Below, one piece after another: positions 22,534-35,187 of a stretch of DNA of 64,000 nt. The position numbers and the translations under genes were made by a program. Positions within the stretch are counted from its first letter, which is position 1; each line of letters opens with the position of its first letter. The notes under the pieces were generated by a model. The model searched no databases, was not told where the DNA came from, and was given only the letters and a program-made list of their open reading frames with translations. Source of the DNA: Lactifluus volemus (Eukaryota; Basidiomycota; Agaricomycetes; Russulales; Russulaceae); NCBI GenBank assembly GCA_022376515.1, contig WTXI01000018.1:62001-126000 (forward strand), written 5' to 3'.

Positions 22534-23977
22534 CTATCTTTCAGACAGGGCAGAACCCAAACGAGAAACGTAGCGCACCTGTGGGGAAAACCTGATGTCG
22601 GTCTGGTGGGTGTCAGACATGCGTTCGCGTAGTTGGGTACGGGATAGGAGCGTGTCATAAATCACCTACAGCATCATTAGTGTATATATTAGATACAAGA
22701 TAGGATCACTCACATGCGTGTACATTGGGCCCACCGTCATGTCAAAAAATCTATAAGCTAATGTTCTCGGCAACATAAAAAACAGTGCCAATGCTGCGAT
22801 GGTCCAGAGCGTGGCAAAGAATCCAATTTGGATGACGCGGCGGACGAGATAATTCAAAACACCGTCTGTCTTCTGGTGCCCGCTACGGGAGCTCAACAGC
22901 GCCCGTGCAAGAAAGACTACGTGACAATTGTTCTCATCTCACCCATGGCGAGTAAGGAAAACGTACTCGTAATGAGAGACTCTGCAATGACTTGTAGCAC
23001 ATGCCAAACAACTGATGTGGCTTTTTCGGTGGTTGAAAGCGACAGAGTTGCCAGGTAGGATCTTTGACACATCAGTATGACCTAGTGGTGTCACGTGATA
23101 TGTTCTTACGACTTCAGCGTTGCATCCCAGGTAATCACGGTGGTGTATAAGCCTATTATGAAGGCAGAGGTGGAAAAAAATACGATTAATCCAGTCAGAA
23201 GACGACTCTTTGTCAGGGTGTAAATACTGGAAAAAGAAGGCAATCAGCCAGGAGTCCCAACTGTTGGGTCACGTGTTAACTGACCGAATGGCGAGGAACA
23301 GATTCGCGAACAAGACAAGAAGACATTGAGACGCAGAATGCGCAAGGGATGACCATGTACACGCTTAAGTGAGTATGAGCACCTGTATACGCGTATACAC
23401 TGTAGGACAGACCCTGTGGATCTAGCGGCTGCCCGTAAGTGTCAATGCTGGGGAGGGCCTCAATCAACAAGTTCTAAGAGTGGAATCGAAACTTACAAGA
23501 GACTCCAGGCCATATGCCACAGCCTAACATCACCATCAGTCGGACTTAAGAGTGTCAAGAACGGAAATTGGAAGTGTACGTCATGGTTTGGAAAGTGTTG
23601 ACAAGAAACTGGATTATGACGAACGCTCTGTGAAGATGAGCTTTAGTTATGGGATTAGGCACTAAGGCTCACTTGACGCGTTTCGAATCCGCGAAGCCTG
23701 CTTCTATGAGACACAAGACATTCTTGGTTATCAATTCAACTCACTGCTATACCAGTATAGATAAAATTGTTGGCTTATGACCCCGAAAAGATACGCATTA
23801 ACTGTGAAACGACTCAGTAAACGCATCTTTGAGGAGTCTCATTTAAAGCCTACGAAGGATTGCCAGTAGAAGAATACCTGTAGTGCCATCCATTAGAGTC
23901 AAGAAGAAAAAAGACGAAGACAACTTGCCTATGGTCAAGGGGAAATCAATGGGATGACCGTCCAGTGTTATGTCCAT
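22534..23977 (-). CDS. DUF6534-like multi-pass membrane protein, copy 1
   Basis: Minus-strand member of a family with four copies in this window. Exon 1 reads MDITLDGHPIDFPLTI and is followed by an intron with a GC donor (gcaagt). Exon 2 (GILLLAIL) and exon 3 (VNAYLFGVISQQFYLYW) give the first helix, and GFADSKRVK follows. Near the 3' end TDGVLNYLVRRVIQIGFFAT, then LWTIAALALFFMLPRTLAY, is the most conserved part of DUF6534, and the last exon (VIYDTLLSRTQLRERM) stops at 22534-22536. DUF6534 proteins are predicted seven-helix fungal membrane proteins of unknown role. The C-terminal tail is much shorter than in copy 2. Middle exons are less certain. Confidence 0.72.
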
Positions 23978-24938
23978 TGCAGAGAAAGCGTGGGGAGAAG
24001 GGTTAATCCTGTTAGAGTATCGGGCTAACGCATTTTTGTACTGTAATGCGAGGGCGCTGCGGCGTGTAGCCAACCTGAACAACGCCTTCAGCTAAGGTTT
24101 GAATTATGTTTTCCAGACGCATGGCAGCCTTGAGATTTAGTGCCTTAGTCTGAGGTGGGACGGACGAGAGGCACTAAGAGTTGAAAATGCATGCAAAAAC
24201 AGCGGGTCCGATGATTCAATAAGCCGCTATGCCGGTAGAGAAGTGACGGACGTGGATAATGATGGTGGATGGATGTGGACGTGATTGATGCACACAGCGG
24301 CCACCGCAGTCGCGCTAAGCCTTCTCAGTGTTGGCAGTCGCCATTTCGAATCAGAGTTGGTGGAGAGGCTTGAGAATTTTCTGGCATCTTTTTCTGAGAG
24401 TTTTCAGGGTCGTTTGACACATTTTGACATCCCGTCATAGCTGCGCTGTGACATGTGACATGTCTTCCCTGGAGGCTACTCGAGCTCGACTGGTCGACTT
24501 CGATTGCATGGCTTCGAAATCCGTCGAGGCCAAGCGCTGAAGTACCTTTGTAAGGACAACAACTCAACGTACCGTCGACTTGTAGCGTGGGATCGTCCCG
24601 TCAGATGAAGGTCCGGAGATCAGCGGACATGTGACAGTGACTGATAGCGCCGTCCTACTGGTCCCGAACCCATGCGTTGCAGGAACCAACCCGAGCGTCG
24701 ACTGCTTGGGCCGTTGCCAATGGACTGATGATCGAGGAATGTTCCCTGAACAACCGAATCAAACAAATTCTTATCAGCTCTTCCAGACATTATGATCTAC
24801 TACATCCAAACACAATCTTCTCCGAGTCCGAACGTCTGGGAATGAGACTACGACGATGCCGTCATTACAACTGTTGTTCAAATTTCGCTGCGTCACCACT
24901 CAGAAGAGTCCAGCAGCTCCCTTCGCTCCCCATATTGG
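23978..24938. other. Intergenic region
   Basis: Lies between the divergent DUF6534 copy 1 start and the 3' end of the minus-strand DUF6697 gene. Plus-strand frames around 24620-24780 stay open for 50 or so codons, but I recognise nothing in them. Confidence 0.45.
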
Positions 24939-26535
24939 TCAGTCAAGATTATCGACATGAGGCCTAAGATTCGTCTGGATCACTGTCGCCAATTTTGAGT
25001 CGTATCCTGTGCATTGAATGCCCAGGAACATCATTTTCTGAGTATATGATTATTCTCTGCAGCTTGAAATGGAAGGAAGTAGATTTCTTGAACGCACCTC
25101 TTCACCTTTTCGAAACGCGGCCGTAATATCTCTCTGAAGAATCTCAACTCTCCTCCCACCCAACAAATGCTGTTCAACCTCAGCAGCTGAGGGCTCGCGG
25201 TTGCGTTCATTCCGTAGCTTGACACGTGTACGCAAAGCACGCACGGCAAGGACAGATGATGTAGACAAGCGGTGTGCCCAGGCTCTTCGGCACTGGGTGA
25301 TATCAGAAATATATCTACCAGTCGTGGAATGTCCTCACGGTAGGCGAAAGGTCGTTCCATTTGACATGTACCTCAGGAAGGGGTCTCCTAGCATATTCTC
25401 CGAGATATTTAAGGTAGCCCCCACCTAGAGAACACGAAAGCATGCTGATGGTGCTGCTATTATTACCTGGAGGTGTGGAAAGGGTGGTCGGAAGACAGAG
25501 CAGCAGCCCAGGCTGTCCTCGAAAAGTCGGCGCGAAGGGCTGTGCACGCATGGTTGCACAAAAGAAGTTGTTGTATTCCGGAATCTTTCCACAGTCCATC
25601 CATTCAGTGCGGGCACGACCACCAAACAAGTTCGTAAAAGCAGACCACCCTATGTTTGGTGTCTCTGAGGCACAGTCGGCTTCGGCCCTCGTCAGTTCAA
25701 ACAGTGTAAGACCCGCGTCTCTGAGGATCGTCTGTGTATCGATAGGGGTATAAGTGCTCCTGCGTATAGTACCAGAGACTCGGATGGACGGGGCGGGGTC
25801 AGTTCTCTGAACACCGCTATGTCTTCTTTCCAGATAGTTGGTCTCCCCATGCCGGGACTGTGCTGACCTGCCAGTCGAGTCAATACGTGTTTACGCGACA
25901 TCACAAGGTCATACATACCTGTGGGTGGATCGCAAGATGCCGGAGGGAATGCGTGCTCTTTCCGTGGTCTGCACAGATTCCCTAAGCGGTGCCAAATTGG
26001 GACGGCTTTGTGATGCATTGGTTCTGGTGGTATTGGGAGGCTCTGAGTCCATCGACACCTCTGCTCTAACAACCTCATTCTGTGATATATGGGGAAAATA
26101 TAAATGCGGAATATCTGACAATAAAAAAAAGATAAGTGGCATGGCGGGCACACCTGTTGAACTTGTGGCTGTCCTACAGCCACCCCACCTCCTCTCTCGT
26201 TTGTCCCAGAGGAATGTGTTGCCTGGGAGGTCTGAGCTTCAGTTGCAGCTCGACCACTTGTGAGTTGTGACAAGAGCTGAGGGAGGTTCTGGTCAGCCTG
26301 ATAAAAGGATCACACATCTTTTAGTTATAACCAAGGGACGTACGGGGAGCAATGAAGGGTGTGAAGGTGCGAGAACGCCAACAGGCAGAGCAGCTTCAGC
26401 ATTGTCGCCTGCTAAAGCCCAACTGACCTCGCGAACTTTTTGTAACCTCAAGAGCTCCACATCTCTTTCAATTTCACTTGATATGCAGCGCATTACCGAT
26501 TCCGTGAACAATCGGCGAGCCTCTTCTGTCTCCAT
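24939..26535 (-). CDS. DUF6697-like protein, divergent inverted copy
   Basis: Minus-strand gene. Exon 1 is 26535 to 26344 (METEEARRLFTESVMRCISS, continuing EIERDVELLRLQKVREVSWA). Exon 2 starts at 26297 (ADQNLPQLLSQLTSGRAA), and exon 3 includes NEVVRAEVSMDSEPPNTTR. The domain end is clear: FRGQPGLLLCLPT, YLKYLGEYARRPLP, VKWNDLSPTVRTF, LRTRVKLRNERNREPSAAEV, ITAAFRKGEE, an intron, then MMFLGIQCTGYDSKL and a stop at 24939-24941. The GEE donor is at the same place as in the tandem array, so the gene structure is shared. Sequence divergence from the array is high, so this is an older paralogue rather than a recent copy. The middle exon (about 25700-25870) is uncertain and could hide a break. Confidence 0.68.
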
Positions 26536-26659
26536 GTCCTACTATCTTAAGCAAACTTTGACAACAGGTATGGGACTTAGAGGAGTTTTACGAGGACAAC
26601 AGACAAGGGCACAAAACAGGGAGAAACTCGTTGCATTCAATGGGGCTAACTTCGCCCAT

Positions 26660-27059
26660 ATTTAATACATTCGGAATTGTTTTTTGTAGTCCATTTCAAA
26701 AGAAAGAATCTTAGAACCGCCGTAAACTTGCGTGAATCCTCGTGCAACGAGGCGTGCCTTGTACTTCTCAACGGAACCGTCGGCCTTCTTTTTGATGCGA
26801 TAAGCCCATTTCGAGCTTGCCTTGAGGTCGCGGGACTGTCTCCCAAGACCCCGCGCGTTCGAGCGTCGTAATCTCGCGATCCATGGCCTCCTTTCAAAGG
26901 GGCCAATCGGGTCGCGCCTGCACGTCGCGTAGCGTCTTCGATTTCGAAGATAGCGGCGGCGGCCGTGGATTCGAGTTCCATCCTATATGCAAACTCGACA
27001 GCTGAGGCACTTGGGTCATCATCATCGGCAAGATAACGATTTCCTTGCCGACTTGTCAA
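26660..27059 (-). mobile_element. Ty1/copia retrotransposon pol relic (reverse transcriptase start)
   Basis: On the minus strand, SKWAYRIKKKADGSVEKYKA followed by RLVARGFTQVYGG is the well-known beginning of the copia-type reverse transcriptase. Just upstream in another frame is EITTLERAGSWETVPRPQGK, the standard preceding block, and farther upstream SAVEFAYRMELEST. The blocks sit in different frames, so the element is broken by indels. After the YGG the sequence stops matching. No long terminal repeats, integrase or RNase H could be recognised nearby. Confidence 0.8.
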
Positions 27060-27140
27060 GCTTGTCAGAGTTTGTCAGGCTTGCGGACAAGCTGACAAGT
27101 CCTGACAAACTCAGCAAGTTTGACAAGATGACAAGTTACT
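27045..27140. repeat. Cluster of TTGTCA/TGACAA words forming inverted repeats
   Basis: Within about 95 bases the words CTTGTCA, TTTGTCAGG and their reverse complements GACAAG and CCTGACAAA occur many times. They are arranged so that the left half can pair with the right half (for example AGTTTGTCAGG against CCTGACAAACT). The cluster directly abuts the copia relic. Confidence 0.7.
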
Positions 27141-27794
27141 AAAAATGGTTTTAACTAGTTGTGTTTGCATTGTGTGCTAGTGGTCTCCAGATAGTGAAAG
27201 AACGAGACGCCACGAAAGACGTCGAGCATGGGGAACAGGCGGAGCCATCGCAGACGTGCGAAGAGTTGCACGACGCGCACAAGCGACGCAATGGTCAAGT
27301 CGGGTCACATCGAGAACGCGCAGAGTATCGTGCCGGCGCAACTGTACCATCGCGTCGAGCATATTCGGCATGACGTAAACGGGCCCGAGCGCAGCAAGGT
27401 GTTCAGCACCACACAGTAGTCCGCATCCAAGACTGCTTCCCGGTGAATATGTCTGCGAGACGCTGAACATTGACGATGACACATGTTTGAGCAGGATGCT
27501 TCCGGAAATAGTACCTGTCCCCGAACGTTGATGGACGACGGCGGCGTCATGATTAAAGTGATGGTGTCTCAGGGGTCGACGGATGTTGACGAGCGGCATA
27601 TGTTTCTCGTGATCATATTGCAACAACTACGACCGAAAAAAAAAATAAGAAATTCAAAAAGTTTCGATGGAAGAAGTGGAGTATGTTCACGATCCTTCTG
27701 CAGAAACCTTCGGCAGAATTCGAAGGTCGACCTTTGCTATTCGCTTATATGTGGCTAATCCATTGAGCCTGTGGGTGGCGGACCCCCGTCAGCA
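27141..27794. other. Region between the copia relic and the kinase pseudogene
   Basis: Minus-strand frames of 80-150 codons are open here, but I recognise no domain in them. They may be further decayed transposon sequence. Confidence 0.4.
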
Positions 27795-28185
27795 CTAGAG
27801 CGCCCAGCGGTTGGCCAACGCACCATTGTAACCGGACATTTCCTCGAATGGGGGCTGACCGACAGTGAACTCGTAGGTGAGCACGCCAAGAGCCCAATAG
27901 TCGACCTTCTCGTTGTGCTCGCGACCCTCGACCATCTCGGGCGGGAGGTAGTCAAGGGTGCCGCAAAGGGTGGTGCGGCAGTTGCTCGGTGCGTGGACGC
28001 TCCGGCCAAAGTCGCCAATCTTGAGCTCGCTGTTGATGCCCAAGAGGAGGTTCTCCGGTTTTATGGCTCGGAGGATGACGTCTTTCGAGAGAGCGTCGGC
28101 CATCTGATCAATGTAGACCGCGCTGCGACGTTCCGAAAAGGAACCGTGCTTTGTGAGCTGCTTGTAAACGTTCGACTGTCCAACG
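27795..28185 (-). pseudogene. Aurora (Ipl1-type) Ser/Thr kinase fragment with lost catalytic Asp
   Basis: On the minus strand a single open frame reads [20 protein letters not shown], then [58 protein letters not shown] and [20 protein letters not shown]. This is the C-lobe of an Aurora kinase: [11 protein letters not shown], the activation loop [15 protein letters not shown] and the [13 protein letters not shown] helix are diagnostic. The HRD motif is altered (ILRAIKPEN in place of IHRDIKPEN), so the catalytic base is gone. A few residues before it (YLH) are missing, and DFGW is DFGR. The N-lobe with the ATP-binding lysine is absent and the end is replaced by unrelated residues. It is a pseudogene or, less likely, an expressed pseudokinase fragment. 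Confidence 0.85.
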
Positions 28186-31100
28186 CGTCCATCCCTCGTT
28201 TACTCTCAGATCCGAAAACGTGCCGCGAGCGCCTTTAAACGTTCCCGCTCACGTCCCTCCTAGCTCTTATCAACCCACCCTTTGCTTCCCTCAAACTCGC
28301 CCATGCTCTTCGGAGTACGTTCACAGGTACGGCTGTACTCGGAATGCTGGCCATGATGAATGTGCTCTGACGAGCACGGGCGAGTTCGATGAGCATAGAG
28401 GGGATACTGGAACGAGGCGAAAGAGGGGATGTGCGCGGGAATAATGATAACGCCCGCGGGAGGATTCGGAGATGGAGAGGAACGCGGCGCTTCGGAAGCG
28501 CGGGAACGAGGCAAGGAGGTCGCCTCCCTTCTCGGCATTGCCATAGTCTGCTGTGGGCCCCCAGGCCTGAAGCACCCCAACAGTCCATAGATCTCTCAAC
28601 TCTCAACTGACTTTCCTGAGCTCAATTCAAACAAGCCTAATCGCATACACCCACAGACGGGCTGCTGGCCACGTTCGCAGCTCGCAATTGCTCGTTCTCT
28701 TCGACAGCGCCTCCAGATCAGCGGGGCCCTCGAGGCAGCGAGCGACACGAAGCAGTGCTGAGGTTGGGTGGTTGGCTCGGGCACTGTGCCATGCACGCCC
28801 GTGACGGCATATATGACCACCGAGAGAATACCGTCGGCTTTTTGGAAGGACTCGGGATTTGTTGTACATATATGCGTGTCCATTCCTGAGGGTATGAGTC
28901 TGGGAAGGCTAAGGAGGGGCGGCACTCCATGGCAATCCATTGTTGTGGCGGACGATGTCGACTGCGGTGAACGCGAGTCTCGGTATCCGAGCCATACGCT
29001 TTCGGACTTGCACGCATACAATCGAACATACAGACATTAGTACAGCACGCAGAGAACGGAGGTCAGTTCCCCCGTTACTCTCATCGCACGAAGAGACACA
29101 CCTCAACAGGCCGAACCCGGACCCGTAGTTGACTATTCGAAAAAGCCTGGCTCTGGCACTCTCACGACTGAAACACACTCACTGAGAATTAGACAAGGAG
29201 AGTCTCGGGAAGTGAAATCTATCCCAAGTCAAGTGGTGAAGCTAGTGAAGGTATGACACGTCTGAGGGAGCGGTTTGGTTTAGGTTGTGGGTTATGTAAT
29301 AAGGCGAACAGTGATTCACGGCCCATGACCCCGTCCTAATGGCTCCGCAAACGGGTATTATTTCCGAGCTAGACAATCTCCAGCGTCAGCGACGTTACAG
29401 CGGACGTTTGTGGACTCGGATGCCAGTGCCCGAAAGGTGGTACAGTAGTCACTAGTCAATGCTGCACACGCAGGCAGTCGCTAGTCACCTCCAGCGGACA
29501 TCCCACTCCGAAGAAGCATCCACGAGTCCACTCCATACAATAAGACTGCATCCATTCAACGCACAAGAAAACTAACTTCAGCATTAATGAAGGGGCTGTG
29601 CAAAGTCGGCGTTTGAGACCCGCGTCCCCTCTACAGGGCAGCACCGCAGCACCCTTCGGAACAGTTTCAGTTCTTGAATTTATTTTCCCGCTCCTGGGCC
29701 GCGAAGCCAGCGAAAATGAAAGGTTCAACGAGGATTTGCCCAGGATTACGGCGCAATGCGACAACTTTCAGCCTCCTAAGACGTTCCTGTAAGGAACCCA
29801 TCAGAACTGCGGCCATCTCCGCAGCCACCACCATTAGCTAAAGGATTCGTGTTCTGAACTTTGCACATTATCCAACGGGTCATTATGGGCCTCATGGATA
29901 CTGTTCTTACCACTCCCTGAAAATGATAGCCAGGGGACGTGTGGCCAAACTTCTCTGCCCATCTCCGAGCGAGTCTTTGCTCGCAAATGTTATGCTCTAA
30001 ATCTTGATTGACTTCACAACCAACTTTTTTTCTGCATCTTCAACCAACGTAGGTTAATGTTATTTCAAGAGTTCTACACAGGTCGTTTAATTACAGTAAC
30101 GCCCCGGGTGTGATTCAGGATTTTCCCTGTTCCACTAATGGCTATCGCTGGGCTTTGAAGAACGACTAGCTGATATACCAGTGGAATGATCGTATTTGTC
30201 TTGTTGGCTGCAAAGATGGGAATGGGCATGGCCCTGGGCCCGCAGGCGACCACCAAATATCAGGAACAAACACGCCAGCGAACATCATGGCAATGTAAAA
30301 GCTCTGACCAACGGAGGACTAGTAGGATAGCAACGCGCTCACTGGTATTCCAAAAAACAAGGCCATTGTTACAATGCCTTCATTTCGGATCTACTTTCGG
30401 GCGTCCGGATAAAAGAACGTTGAAGGAGAAACTCGACACTGAGGGCATGAAAATATGACCCCTCAAGTATCAGGCTGAAAGGACCGAGTCGGATATCGTT
30501 ACAGTGCCCAGGGTTGCCACTCGAGTAACGAACCTGGCACGATATTGCCTAGGCATTCAATTGAAGCCAGCAGTGAATCGAATGTGATTGAAAAAAGTGT
30601 GATCCTGATTAAGTAGGTCCCAACATGGAGCGTCACAGATATCGGACGCCTGCCGACAGAAGCTCTACTTCTGAAGGAGGAAGCTATTCCTGCACTGGGA
30701 GGTGTTAGTGCGAGTCTATGTGATGAAGATCTCGAACAGCGAGTCAGCAATTACGTTTTTGATATGCCTTGCCTCAGAAATGAAAGATTCTTCTGATGTG
30801 ACAACGTATCTGAATCAAGGGAGAAATGAGTGATGCCGCCACTAGCAGAGCTTTCAATGAGAGAGCAACGGGGAATCAACAAAGACAAGGTCCGACAGGA
30901 TTACGGCCGAAGACAGTGATTCAACGAATGTCATTCAACGCTGCTACCCCAGGGCCATCATCAGAAATTTGAAAATGCGAAGCAAACACTGAAATCCCGT
31001 CAAAATGACTGCACGACTGCAGAATACAACATTATGGAGCAAGAGTCAACTGCAAGGTCTACACGACGATTCCGACCCCAAGGTAATGAGACCATCATGC

Positions 31101-31910
31101 GCTATGTCGATAGGGAATCAATGACAAGCAATTTCTCCGGCCGCCGGACGCCGGCAACTTAAAGAGTTGAGAGCGCATGGCTCATGGCATTAGCCGGTAT
31201 TACCAATACCAACCCCACTATACAATGATCCCCGTCTCCCAGATACAACTTAGCTCGCACTGCCACAACTTGTCGAGCCCGTCGCAATGCTTGCAAGGTC
31301 TTGTCCCAGTAATTTCATGATTTTGTCATTTTATTACCACCTATTCATGGTGCTCGACCTTCGTTGGACATTTGCCAGTGGAAGCGTGATGGAGTCAAGC
31401 TTGTAAAGTCGAAAGATGGCTGGAAACTGGTCACTGCTGACAATTCGGCATTTCCTAGTCAACTGATATCGGCATTGATTTCGAGGCGGCTGTGGGTATC
31501 CATCACCTGTCCGGGGTCACTTCCATGCGTCCTCTACCGGCATGGCAACTTGTAAGTAAACTTAATCACCAGTAGACTCGCTATTTGTTTACTCTTCGAA
31601 ATTCAGCCATCCCGGCCCGTCTCCGCGTATAGCCTGACCTGGAATAACAAACCCCCGGCTGTATTCTGTAGCAGCCTGCAACAATGAACAATCGTTTTCC
31701 AGCCTGGTAGCGGCCATTCAGCTGGCCGATTGATAAGACGGCTTTCCCCCATTCAAGTTTGCACGTATCGATAGTTCCTCCCAACGGATTCAATTCTTTC
31801 CTGAAGGAGTTCCTAGGGAAGGCTATTCGTACTTCCCGGCGGTGTCCTAGCGTTATACAGTACAAAAGGCAGCGCAATGTCAAAACCTCCCTCGCCCTAG
31901 TCCCCCAGCC
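28186..31910. other. Long gene-poor region
   Basis: No supported gene in about 3.7 kb. Overlapping frames are open on several strands at 28235-29040, and short frames lie at 29456-29790, 30074-30458 and 31364-31883. None shows a domain, a paralogue in this window or a consistent exon pattern that I can recognise. Confidence 0.45.
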
Positions 31911-33648
31911 ATGAAATTACTACTTCGGGACCACTCCGTGGATCCTTCCTTAGCCATGAGCAAGTTTTCATTTTCATTTTTCATTATGTTGTGTATGTGA
32001 CCCCGCTACAGGTATGATGTTACTAGCAATTATTCGTAGGTTGTGCGAGACTCTTCTGAGATGCATTTACTTAGTCGTCCCCCAGTGAATGCGTATCTTT
32101 TCGGGGTTGTAAGCCAACAGTTTTATCTATATTGGACAAGCAGTGAGTTCAATTGTCAGTAGAGGGTGTGGTTTGTGCTTACACAGTATCAGATTTCAAG
32201 GACACGAAACGCGTCAAGTATGTATTATCATCTTGTGCTACAAAGTAGCTCATCTTCTTCACAGGATCTTCGTCATTATCCAATTTACTGTCGTCGCTTT
32301 TCAAGCAGTCACGTATGCCTTCTAATTTCCCATTTTTAGTCTCTCAATCCCACTGATACGGATACTGTACCAGGCTGTGGATAACAGTCTGGGTTTTGTT
32401 GTAAGCCCTCGATTTTTCTCAAGGAACGCTTATTGATGCCCTCCACAGCCTTGCCCTTTCTGGGCTAGCACTAGATCTCCCGAGTCTGTCCTACAGTACA
32501 ACTGTGCAAGTGTGTGCTCATACCATTTAAGGGTATATATTCGCGTCCATTGCCCAATCCGTCGGTCAAAGCGTTCTTGTCCTGTCTGCGAACATATTCC
32601 TCGCTATCCGGTTGGCATGTGACCCAGTGCTCAGGGCTTGGCTGATTGCCTTCTAGGATTCACACCCTGACAAAGAGCCGTCTTCAGACTGGATTGGTCA
32701 TAGCGTTCTCCATCTCTGCCTTCCTTGTGGGCTTATTCCTAACGTATAACTCCACTGCCATCATGATTGGCATAGCCGACACAATGATATTTCTGCAAGG
32801 AGTTCCGTCGTGAGAGCGTTGTAATGTCACCCCCCCAGATTCATACTGATGTGCGCCGAAGAGCCTTACAGACTGAGCTATCCGGGGGCTTTTCGCTTTC
32901 CACCATCCAAAAAGTCACTGCGGTTGTCTGTTACGGGTTACAAGTCATCGCTGAGTGCCTCATCATGGGTACGTTCAAGTCTTTTTCCTATACTCATCAC
33001 GGGTGTGAATCAAGTGCAATTTTCTTCACGTAGTCTTTCTTTCCTGGGCGCTTCTGAAGTCCCGTAGTGGCGTCCAAAAGTCAGACAGTGTCGTGAATTA
33101 CCTCGTTCGCCGGGTCATCCAAATTGGATTCTTGGCCTCGTTTTGGACCATCATAGGATGGGCAACTTGGTTTTTCTTGCCAAATGAATTGGCTTTTCTA
33201 CTTTTTAGTGCGACGGCGGGCCCGCTGTACACGCATGTGAGTGGGGTTCTTTCTTCTAGAAATCATCTAAGATGACGTGTAGGTAATATATGACACACTC
33301 TTATCTCGTGTTCAACTGCGCAAGCGCATGGGTGAAAATACCGATGCCGAGATAAGGTTCTCCCCAGTGGTACAGTACTCTTTTCATTTGGATTTGACCT
33401 CGTCTGAGAGAAAGGACCACACTTTTCAGGAAAAATCGGAGACGCATGGAGGACCGCGGACATCATCATTACCCGAAAGAACAGACGACGGAGATTCTTT
33501 TGTGATGCCGGTTCAGAGCCTAGCCACTGACGATGCACAAGGTCTGGAAGGAACTGTTGGGAACGATGAGTTAGAAGTCGAAAGCCTACCTCTTGAGCTA
33601 CCAAGCATAAAGATCACATTCGATATACCAGCTCACAGCAGCTCATGA
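31911..33648 (+). CDS. DUF6534-like multi-pass membrane protein, copy 2
   Basis: Exon 1 is MKLLLRDHSVDPSLAM, followed by a GC-type donor (gcaagt). Exon 2 is MMLLAII, and exon 3 is LNAYLFGVVSQQFYLYW. Further helices are IFVIIQFTVVAFQAVT and LWITVWVLL. A cytoplasmic-like piece AVVCYGLQVIAECLIM precedes the diagnostic end: VQKSDSVVNYLVRRVIQIGF, then LASFWTIIGWATWFFLPNEL. The last exon (VIYDTLLSRVQLRKRMGE) continues into an acidic tail of about 100 residues, stopping at 33646-33648. The predicted location is a membrane. The copy is more distant from copies 3 and 4 than those are from each other. Middle exon borders are not all resolved. Confidence 0.72.
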
Positions 33649-35187
33649 CTGATCGACCGGTTTTCAAGATGAAGTCCTGTATTAATACACCAGCTTGGAC
33701 AGAGGAAGCTGAGATTGGTTGGAAAACTACATCGTATTTACCCATGTGTGCGCAGTGAGGGGGGATCAAATTCCCTTTCCTTTGCAGTTTGCTTAATACT
33801 TAAAGCGAATTTGGGTGTGCATCGTACAATGTGCCCTCGCGCATCGATCATCGATTAAGAATTGTACGAGCAGACGTCTCTTCTAATTAGTAAGTTTCCC
33901 CTTCTTGCTTCGTTTCTCTTGCGAGCCCGGGACTCGGAGCTTGTCAAGATTAACGAACATTTTTCACTTCGGAGGAGCACCAAGGGCTGATAATACCTGA
34001 TGCGTACGTGTACGATACCACAGCGGTGGAGGAGATACAGGGGTTGTGAAGTCGCAAATCAAACTCCGAGGTCGGCAGAACGAGAGGAAGAAGACGAGAT
34101 CACACAAAGAGGTAGAACGAGCGGGAGAGAGCACGCGCGCGACTTGGAATAATCGGGGCAGGGTCAGAACTATGGTCCATATTCTCAATTACCTTGCTTG
34201 CAAGGTCTATTGGCGGTCTATAATCGCCGTGCCTTGCAGGAACCATCAAAATGTATACAACACTCTCCCGGCGATGGACATCAAGGAGAACAGAATGCAC
34301 CTGAATGAGTATCAAACAAACCTTCCAGGAGCGACTGTACGCGGAAAAATATCACTCACTTACTCGACGACGAGTCAACGTTCAAGGACGGATGGCAATT
34401 CTATGCTGATGTCCAAGCGCTACAAGTCCTCGAATTCCCGAAACAAACAGTCGCTCCTACTCCCTCTGCGTCCACCAAAAAAAGAAGAAAGAACTTCAAT
34501 CTCACCATGTCATTGTTCCCCAAGAAGAGAAAACAAACAAAACGATCACGATAAAAGGAAGAATGTCAGAGTCTGCACTGAGTTCAAGTGGTATAGTAAC
34601 GTCTGACTTGAAACATATGAGAAAAAGAAAAAAAAACCGTACTTGAATGTATATATTAGTGTATCTCTCATCAAATCCCACGCGACCCTTGACTGTCACC
34701 ACGTTGACAACAATAATCACCTATCATACAACTTAACAAGCAAGGTCGCCGACGACGACGTCGGCCTTTCCCTAGTCAACTACTGGCTCTTTATATTCCT
34801 TTTTTGACCATTGTTCGAGTCGCGCTGGCCGCTGCCTCCCCGTGTCGGACTCTCAAATGGAAGCGTACATCCCGTTGTCACGGCGTGAGAGGTCCCTTAG
34901 GGAGCCTAATCGAGCTGCAAAGACAAAATTTTCTCCCAACAACGTACGTGCGTGAGTACGAGAGATATAGGAAGCACGCGTGCGCACGTACTAGTAGTGC
35001 GCGAACCCACGAACCCCTGAGAGAAATCTGATCCCGGGGCGGGAACATCCGACAAACTCCACTTGCTAACTGAAAAGCTTGAACTCCCGCGTGGTTGTAC
35101 GGGAGACCGTTAGGGTTAAATAAAATCAGGCACGTGTGGAAACGGTGACACATATCATACTTGACAAGACAACTTTCACACATGGAC
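33649..35187. other. Intergenic region before duplication block I
   Basis: A plus-strand frame at 34046-34606 stays open for 186 codons, but it is basic, low in structure and unlike any family I know. It is not called as a gene. Confidence 0.45.

Noticed and set aside
23681..23700. tRNA B-box-like word tttcgaatcc
   Set aside because: It is the antisense of a DUF6534 exon (DSKRVK codons), and no matching A box or cloverleaf is found. No tRNA, rRNA or CRISPR array was seen in the window.
34046..34606. 186-codon basic plus-strand frame
   Set aside because: No domain, no paralogue in the window, and low-complexity composition. It cannot be told from chance.
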